A stretch of 64,000 nucleotides of DNA from Gigaspora rosea (Eukaryota > Glomeromycota > Glomeromycetes > Diversisporales > Gigasporaceae), in contig QKWP01001692.1 in the NCBI GenBank assembly GCA_003550325.1, forward strand, positions 1 through 64,000, written 5' to 3'. The position numbers were made by a program, and so were the translations under genes. A model generated the notes under the pieces. It did no database searches. It was not told the DNA's origin and was given only the letters and a program-made list of their open reading frames with translations. Each line of letters starts with the position of its first letter. The stretch's first letter is position 1. Shown one piece after another: positions 57,171-64,000 of the stretch.

Positions 57171-59237
57171 TTCAACACGAGATCGATACTGGAGATGCCC
57201 GACCTGTTAAATAGGCTGCATATCGAACAGCCCCTAACGCACAAAAATTCCTACAAAAAGAAATCAAGAAATTATTAGACAAAGGTCTAATTTATGAGAT
57301 TAAAAGCCCGTGGACTTCACCCGTAGTTATAGTCCCAAAGAAGAATGGGAAACTAAGGCTATGTATCGATTACCGCAAATTAAATACCGTAATAAAAAAG
57401 GATGCTTACCCGTTATCTAGGATCAATAACCTACTAGAAATGTTCAGTACAGCCCAATGGTTCTCTAGCCTTAATCTAGTCAGTAGCTACTGGCAAATCG
57501 GTGTACAGCATAGTGACCAAGAAAAGACTGCATTTATAACAAAGCAAGGGGTTTACACTTTCCGAGTAATACCTTTCAGGTTGTGCAATGCCCTAGCCAC
57601 ATTCCAGAAGACTATGAATCATGTGCTCCATGAGTATATTGGCCATTTTGTTGCAGTTATCCCTTAATTTGTTATACAGGCATATTTGCCTGCGAAAATT
57701 TTAAATTTTTAAATTTTTTAAATAAAACCTTAAATATTGATTTTAGCTATATACTTTCTAAGTAAAAATAATAATATTAGTTCTGTTTGATCAACTTTAT
57801 TATAAAATTTTTTTAAAATTATTTAAAAAACTTTGGTGTAATAAAAGTTTAAAGTTTTTGTTTTGGAACTTTTACTATAGAATTTTTTCTTTAGGTTTTC
57901 TCAAATTTTATATGTTCCTGTCTATAAAAAAATTTTTACTTCTAATACAAGTCTTAATTTTTACAAGTAAATCATATAAAGTCAAATAATAAAAGGTGTC
58001 ATTTTTTATATAAACTACAATATTGTATTAAAAACTATATTTTTAAAACCAATATTTAAAGAATTCGCCAAGTTATTGTAAAATATTTTTTTGGTTAAAA
58101 AATTTATTTAAAATTTAATATTTTCAGCCTATAAGCAACATAAACTTTTTGTCTTATAATATAAATTTAAATAATTCAAAAATATAATCCTTGTTTTTAA
58201 ATATTATAATACTAAATTTTATTTAAATATCTTAGATGATTAAAAAAAAGATCAGAGGTATATTTATAGTAATTATACAGGCAAATTTGCCTGCGAAGTA
58301 GTACAAACTAAGGGATACCTTGATGATATAATAATATACTTACCTACATTCGAGGAGCACCTGGAACATCTATGGAAGGTCTTTACAAAAATTCAGGCTG
58401 CAGGCTTGAGGTTGAATCTAGAAAAATGTGATCTATATAAAAAAGAAATCAAGTTCCTAGGTCACGTAGTTAGTAAGCAAGGCATCCGACCTGACCTCGA
58501 CAAAGTAGCCAAAGTGAAAGAATTTCTGACCCCAGATAATTTAAGGAAGCTCCACGGGTTTATCTGTCTCGCTTCTTATTATCAATGCTTTATCTCTTGA
58601 TTCGCAACTATAGCAAAACCGTTACATTGTCTATTAGAAAAAGGTGCAAAATATGAGTGGAAAGAAGCACAAGAAAAGGCCTTTAATAAGTTAAAAGACT
58701 ACCTACCTCAGCTCCGGTACTACAGTACCCTGACTTCGACCGCCTGTTTTATCTACATATGGATGCTTCAGGTACTGGCCTTGGTGCAGTATTAGCACAG
58801 AAAGATGACAATAAAAAGGAGTATGCTATAGCATATGCCAGTAAAAGTTTTACCTGACCCGAAGAAACTATGCTACTACGGAATTAGAGTGCTACGCCGT
58901 AGTCTGGGTGGTAGAATACTTCCACTATTACTTAGGGTACAAATCCTTCGTAATTGTTATAGATAATTTAGTTCTAAAGTGGTGCCAAAAATTGGCTCTA
59001 AATGGGCGTAGAGCTCGGTGGATACTAAGGCTACAACCCTATAACTTTACTATAGTGCATCGGGCCAGAAGGGTACATCATAATGTAGATGCACTATCTA
59101 GGATAGTGGAAGACCTACTAGCACTAAGTCTCAAATCGAAGCTGCTGATTCAGGAAGTACTGAAAACCAGAAGCAGGAGCATATCGATCAACCGAACCAT
59201 AAACCTAATGAAGTCAAAATTTTTCAAGTCTCCTTGA
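57171..59237 (+). pseudogene. Reverse transcriptase and RNase H, interrupted
   Basis: ARPVK-stop-AAYRTAPNAQKF opens the RT. KSPWTSPVVIVPKKNGKLRL, CIDYRKLNTVIKKDAYPLSR and RLCNALATFQKTMNHVL follow to 57659. The 656 bp insertion then falls just before the catalytic LDD (LDDIIIYLPTFEEHLEH resumes at 58318). GHVVSKQGIRPD, a TGA near 58598, IAKPLHCLLEKG and the RNase H MDASGTGLGAVLAQ follow. The block ends VHRARRVHHNVDALSRI near 59105. Confidence 0.88.
57660..58315. mobile_element. 656 bp TA element inserted at the RT YxDD box
   Basis: Ends TCCCTTAATTTGT and, inverted, TCCCTTAGTTTGT, flanked by TA. Just inside each end lies TATACAGGCAWATTTGCCTG; on the right it is the perfect 16 bp palindrome CAGGCAAATTTGCCTG. 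AT-rich, non-coding. Confidence 0.88.
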
Positions 59238-60354
59238 AGGGCTTTCTACAGGATAATCCCACTAATGAACCCTATGGTTGGACCACTGAGCAAGCTGACT
59301 ATGGAGGATAGAATGAAGAAGTAGAAGAAGAATTGGCAATAACTACTGAATGGGTCAGTTGGAGTGATGAAAGTAATGATAAAATAAGCGATTTAGGATA
59401 CTCTAGCTACAAGTATGAGGAAGACCTTGCCAATAGAATACTCGAAGAAAGGTACTGAGAAGCCCCACTTTGTCATATAGCCCAAGAGTTGTGGGATGAA
59501 GCAACCTGGGCCGGCCAGAATAGGATACTATCGATTGGGCGAACCTAACTTAAATTCTATCCTTACAACTAAAAGTATGGATGAGGCCTACCTTATAGAC
59601 CTATCTCAGTTGGGTGAAGGAGGATCTACGCCTAAATTAGAGGATGAAGAGGATTCTGAGTACCCATACCATACCTACTCTGAGCCTCCGCAGTTCGGAG
59701 GGGATAACGCCGAAATGCTTGCTTCCAATTTCAACTATACTTCTAATGAATTTGCCGAATAGGTAGACTGGGATCAATACGACTCTCTATGAAGAAAATT
59801 GAAAATTTTTTTTTATTAATACCTATTAGACATTTCGTTATATTTATATAGATAAAAAAACAAAAAAAATTACATACCCGATATTAGAGATAGTTGATCG
59901 GGATGAGGTAGGGTGAGTAGAGGGGACTTATCTAACCAAATTTTGTTATTAGTAACAACTAATATAGTACTATACAGAGATGTAACCACCATACGGCCCA
60001 CCTTTTACTAATACTAAAGGAAATCATTGGTGCCATCGCAGTCTTTCCAAATGAGGAACTTCTTTTGATTCAACGTCCCGTGCCCTGTAGCTTCGACTGA
60101 AAGCTATATCAGCAAGAAGCTGAACTAGAAGAGAAAGCAACTGAGAAAATAAACTGTGACACCCTAAAAATTATAAGAAGAAGTCCTAAACTCGAAGTTA
60201 GTCAAGGGTGGTGAAGAAGAAAAACACCCAAAAAGAAAAGAAAAGAAGAAAAAAATATCTCCAAGTTCAAAACCTGACACTAAACTCAATCCAGTTCAGG
60301 TCGTTGGCATCCTGGCAGAAAGAAAAAAAATGGAATCCCCACAGTATCAAGCAA
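59238..60354 (+). pseudogene. Polyprotein spacer between RNase H and integrase
   Basis: Acidic, Glu/Asp/Ser-rich pieces in changing frames (WVSWSDESNDKISDLGYSSY, then 59496-59762 with IDLSQLGEGGSTPKLEDEED). A low-complexity AT stretch lies at 59795-59870. No known domain. Length and acidity suggest a linker, not a separate gene. Confidence 0.5.
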
Positions 60355-61575
60355 TCAAGACCTACTTACAGTACTAGCAGTACCTCCTGTATTTCGATGA
60401 GTCGCAGCAAAAACGCCTAAAGAAGCAAAGTCGATTTTTTTGGCTAAAAAAAGGAGATCTATACAAAAAGAATAAAAGAAAAAGCTGATAAGAGTTCTCC
60501 AAGAAGGGGAAACAAATAATATCCTCACCCTCGCCCACGACCATCCCTTAGGCACCCATCTTGAGAAGGATATTATGTTTAACAAGATTCAGAATTATTA
60601 TTATTGGCCAAACATGTATCATGATATACATGAATATGTAGAGACCTGTGAAGGGTGTCAGAAGCACAGTACCTGAAAATTATGGGAACCCCTACATACT
60701 ATACCAGTGGAAACTCCATTCTATAGGATCAGAATCAATATAGTCAGACCCTTACCTATCACCCCCATACCAACCAGTATATTGTCATAGCCACCGACTA
60801 TATGACAAAGTGGCCAGAAGCTCATGCCATACCAAGGGATGATGCTAAAGAAGTAGCTAAATTTATTTATGAGAAAATAATTTGCTGACATGGGTGCCCT
60901 CAAAGTAAATTATCCGATAAAGGGGCACATTTTCGCAACCGCCTCATCGATGAATTACTAGCTGAACTAACAATCAACCATCACTACTCCACCCTGTATC
61001 ATCCACAAACTAATGGGTTGGTGGTGCGGTTTAATAAGACCCTGTGTAGTTCCTTGTCCCGATTAGTGGAAATGTGAGAGACTGGGACCTACTCATATCA
61101 CCCATATTGTTCGCATACCGGACCGCAAAGCAAGCTTTGACCCATATAACACCTTTTTATCTGGTATACGAGAGAGAGGCTAAGCTACCCCTACACCCTA
61201 GTGATTCCCCCAACCTACTCCATAGGATGATAATCCAGTGGATATATGAGGTCAAACATGACGACAGTGGGCTCAGGAGGAGGCAGTGTGGCAAATACAA
61301 TCTGCGCAAAACAAACAAAAGACACAATACGACCAACAAATAACTGGCACCCCTGCTTTGTCATAGGTGACAAGGTGCTTATCTATAACGCAAAAATAAT
61401 GGGTACTCGAAGAAACAATTTGAGCCCAAGTGGAAGGGCCTGTACTACATATACAACATCCTTTCTAATAGTGCATACAAACTTTGTGAAACAAGTAGAA
61501 AAGTTTTTGCAGCACCTATAAACAAGCAAATATTAAAACTGTACCATAAGCAAAAAATATAAAAAGGACGACTGG
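60355..61575 (+). pseudogene. Integrase region
   Basis: HDHPLGTH...YYYWPNMYHDIHEYVETC and CEGC form the HHCC zinc region. ATDYMTKWPEAH (first Asp), SDKGAHFRNRLIDELL (second Asp) and STLYHPQTNGLVVRFNKTL make up the core. The expected Glu of the catalytic triad is Val here (NGLVVR). Stops such as HST-stop-KLWE and IIC-stop-HGCP are present. VIGDKVLIYNAK and a degenerate tail to about 61560 follow. Confidence 0.82.
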
Positions 61576-61691
61576 AAAGCTGTATCATGCCATAGAATTT
61601 CCCTTCTAAAATATATATATATATATATATTAATTAATTAATAATAACAATTATACATATATATATATATAAGAAATAATAATAATCATCG

Positions 61692-62091
61692 ATGATATAT
61701 ACCAATAGTGTTGCTGCTGTCCAAATTTATATGGACCTTAATACTATCAATTTTACATCTGAAAGGCTTTACCCTTGCTCCTATGTAAGAAAGCCTAATC
61801 CTATTCAAAAAGGGAACCTCGCCTATGAAAGGTTGATCCGAGCCCTTGACCAAGACAAACAGATAGAAAGTTTTGTACATGCTTTCTATCTGGGGGAGAT
61901 GCTAAACCAACTCCCGGAAAGGAAATGTTCAGGTTGATAAGAACCATTCCCTAGTATTACCTAGACGCTGCTAGACGAACCCATAGACTGTTTGAACAAC
62001 AGGGAGTCGAACAGGCCTACTGCACCAATTGGACCACTATCTCTAAAATCTACTACTTACCACAATACAAGTTTGAAAAATTGCTCCAGTA
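61692..62091 (+). pseudogene. Extra frame between integrase and 3' LTR
   Basis: 61692-61937 encodes MIYTNSVAAVQIYMDLNTIN to LGEMLNQLPERKCSG. After a shift, RRTHRLFEQQGVEQAYCTNW and IYYLPQYKFEKLLQ continue to 62091. The composition is clearly coding; I do not recognise the family. It may be a third, element-specific protein. Confidence 0.5.
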
Positions 62092-62115
62092 AAGAGAGCA
62101 TATGAAGGATGTGAC

Positions 62116-62907
62116 CAGTGTTTAAAATTCAGATCTAAAACTATATGCACGCGTGCAAGAATTGGAAAGGTTTTGAGTGCACAAACAACCAACCTGTTGC
62201 ACATGTATGCATGTAAAAAAAATTTTTTTATGCACATATATTTTTATCACACATGTCCTCATAATATTTGCTGCTGTAAAATGTAAATTCACTTCTTAAT
62301 TATATTAATATTGAAGAAGTAAAATCTATTTCAAGTGCACTTTGTAAAAATACTATAATTACCTCTTTGAATCTTAGTAGCAATATGATTTCTGATAAAG
62401 GTGCAAAAATATTAGCTGATTTGCTTTGTAAAAATACTCAATTCAGCATCAACTCCAATAATTAAAATAAAAATGGTCTGTAATATCATACTTAGTACAT
62501 TCCTGGTTTTAGCATGACTGCATCACACAGCTACCTAATCCATTTCTGTCTACTTACAAACATTTACTATCGATTATTTTATATATTACTGTATTATTTA
62601 TAGTAATAGCGATAGTAATTACTTAAATTAAAAAGTAGTAGATTTGCAAATTACAAATTATTATCATTATAACTAATATCGTTAATATATATTATTAATA
62701 TATTTTGTGCATTGAAATTTAAAGTTCTCTTATGTATATAATTTTTTGTGCATAAAAATTTAAAATTTTTTGTTGCGCATAACTTTTTGAGCATTATTTT
62801 TATAAAATTTTAGGTGCACATTTGTGCACTTGACTTGTTAAAATTTTATGTGCATAAAAATATATATGTGCATATGTGCATCGTGTGCATGCCAATTTTA
62901 ACCACTG
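62116..62907. mobile_element. hAT-like element carrying a host gene fragment
   Basis: Perfect 8 bp duplication GATGTGAC (62108-62115, 62908-62915). Ends CAGTGTTTAAAATT and, inverted, CAGTGGTTAAAATT. TGTGCA/TGCACA words crowd both ends. The middle carries the LRR fragment at 62310-62465. Confidence 0.85.
62310..62465 (+). pseudogene. Leucine-rich-repeat gene fragment captured by the hAT-like element
   Basis: Hand translation gives IEEVKSISSALCKNT, IITSLNLSSNMISDKGAKIL and ADLLCKNTQF. This is the ribonuclease-inhibitor type LRR pattern (LCKNT..TSLNLSSN.ISD.GAK.LA), about one and a half repeats, then a stop. It has no start signal and no other domain, so it is a trapped gene piece. Confidence 0.75.
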
Positions 62908-62999
62908 GATGTGACTCTAAGTACAAGAATAGCTGATCATGACTAATATGTGTGAGGACAGGGCACATTGTCAATAAAGGAGCCTCTAACCTTTGAAAA

Positions 63000-63410
63000 A
63001 AATTTTTTTTTTTTTCGTAGATATGTATCGTGACAAACCTATGGCAAAAGAAAAAGACAACTTTAAATTGAAAGAAAGAGAAGATATAGAATAATAAGAA
63101 GGAAGGAAGCGTTCATATCACATACCAGATGACTTCTACAGAAAAATTATGAATGGATATCAAAGCGTAAACCTATATACGTTGCAGGCTCATGTGAAAA
63201 GCCAGAAATAACCTAGAACAGTATCCATCCGATTGGATACTGTTATCAGAACGGAATTGGCATTGAAAAAGATGAACAGAGGAAGAAAAGAAATATACCT
63301 ACGAGACAAAATCTGACATTAAGCCCAATTTAGCCTAGGTCATCGGTGTCCTAGCGTCAAGAGAAAATTGTTCAAGTTCTTATCTACCTTTTTTTCTTGT
63401 GCAACTTGAA
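63000..63410 (+). pseudogene. Retrotransposon 3' internal region with Sel1-like piece
   Basis: Around 63217-63290 one frame reads HPIGYCYQNGIGIEKDEQRK, a close match to one Sel1 repeat half. Shortly after, GACATTAAGCCCAATTTAG and GTCATCGGTGTCCTAGC resemble 60270-60320 of the same element, so part of this segment duplicates the pre-integrase spacer. Confidence 0.5.
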
Positions 63411-63411
63411 A

Positions 63412-63425
63412 ATAAGGTGGGAGAT
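63412..63425 (+). promoter_or_regulatory. Polypurine tract
   Basis: AAAATAAGGTGGGAGAT directly precedes the 3' LTR. Position and purine content fit the plus-strand primer of LTR elements. Confidence 0.7.
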
Positions 63426-64000
63426 TGTAAAAGGCTCTGGTCACGGGACTTTTTCTTTTTTTGTGTACCTCAGGGGATTTTCCATTTGTTTACATCATTA
63501 CGATAGTAATATTTCTCCTAATACAAAACATAAATAGTGGAATCACCTTAGCCCCAAATAGAATAAGCAATTTAACGTAGTAAATTGGGGACAAGCACAT
63601 GCTAACTGCGCATGCCAAGGTTACGAACTAGTTCAAGTTAATGACAATTCGTTGTTAGTGTTTGTTTGTTTCCTTAAATAATAAGCACATACTTGTTCTT
63701 ATATGTGGCAGTTTTTCTGCCAATGTTTGTTTATTTTCCTTTCTTCCGCTAAGCCATGTAATTTATTGCAGTTTCGCATATGGCATTCTGTATCCAATGT
63801 TTGTTTACACCCCTTTCGTTAAACAATGTATTTAGCTTAGACGTTAGTTCTGATAATGTTATGGTACTGGCACATGAATTTTGGCTCTGGTACAAACAAA
63901 AAGCCTAAGAAGCCCTTACCGCCCCAAGTATGCCTCAAGGCAAAGGAATTCGCCTCCAAACTTTCACTCAAGGCGAAGTATAACTATTGTGAGTCAGAAA
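63426..64000 (+). repeat. 3' LTR, truncated by the window edge
   Basis: Aligns with 52049-52620, with mostly transition differences (for example CAGTCACAGG against TGGTCACGGG), so the insertion is not recent. Confidence 0.88.

Larger units (their letters stand above)
52049..64000 (+). mobile_element. Ty3/gypsy-like LTR retrotransposon, 3' end beyond window
   Basis: LTRs begin at 52049 (TGTGAAGGGCTCCAGTCACA) and 63426 (TGTAAAAGGCTCTGGTCACG). The 577 bp visible in the 3' LTR aligns along 52049-52620. Order inside is gag, protease, RT, RNase H, integrase, then a further frame and a purine tract before the 3' LTR; this pol order is that of Ty3/gypsy. Four insertions and many stops make it inactive. 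Confidence 0.92.

Noticed and set aside
61692..61937. Retroviral envelope
   Set aside because: No signal peptide, transmembrane segment or glycoprotein features.

Overview
The window looks like nuclear DNA of an arbuscular mycorrhizal fungus (Glomeromycotina, most like Rhizophagus). It is strongly AT-rich, transposon-dense and intron-containing. Its few host-type genes belong to families expanded in that group: Sel1-repeat/TKL-kinase fusions and a MATA-HMG-type HMG-box gene. No bacterial operons, rRNA or CRISPR were seen. The species assignment is an inference from gene families and composition.

Layout. 1-9424: AT-rich intergenic DNA with a foldback element, a very decayed LINE 3' end (RNase H plus zinc-finger relic), a 1.9 kb TA-flanked TIR element carrying a smaller hAT-like element, a diverged satellite, and an 812 bp TIR element built round a large palindrome. 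9441-17163: an essentially full-length LINE with a perfect 16 bp target-site duplication, a novel-looking ORF1, an ORF2 overlapping it through ATGAGTGA, and nonsense/frameshift damage only in the 3' third of ORF2. 17164-22240: small TIR elements, tRNA-related (SINE-like) heads and a tandem array whose units carry intron-like segments. 22240-27467 (minus): a broken FAR1/MULE-type transposase gene with recognisable introns, split by a 1.85 kb Mutator-like TIR element with a 9 bp TSD.

28596-30695 and 40298-41982 (both minus): a segmental duplication of a Sel1-repeat + protein-kinase gene. The left copy has 8 Sel1 repeats and three lesions; the right copy has 4 repeats, an open reading frame and an intact intron. 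Between them lie MITE-like elements and an HMG-box gene (38924-39952) with one stop and one frameshift. 43060-51295 is a nest of TIR elements, including three levels of insertion inside a Harbinger-like element (45546-49007).

52049-64000: a Ty3/gypsy-like LTR retrotransposon running off the right end. Its gag-pol is cut by four insertions: a 247 bp TIR element near the leader, a Harbinger-like element between gag and protease, a 656 bp TA element exactly at the RT YxDD box, and a hAT-like element that carries a leucine-rich-repeat gene fragment. Many of its stops look like CGA-to-TGA or CAG-to-TAG changes.

How it works together: this is mostly a record of transposon invasion. The only gene with an apparently usable structure is the right-hand Sel1-kinase; LINE ORF1 and most of LINE ORF2 are also open. 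The recurring theme is many non-autonomous TIR families, each with its own short word repeated just inside its ends.
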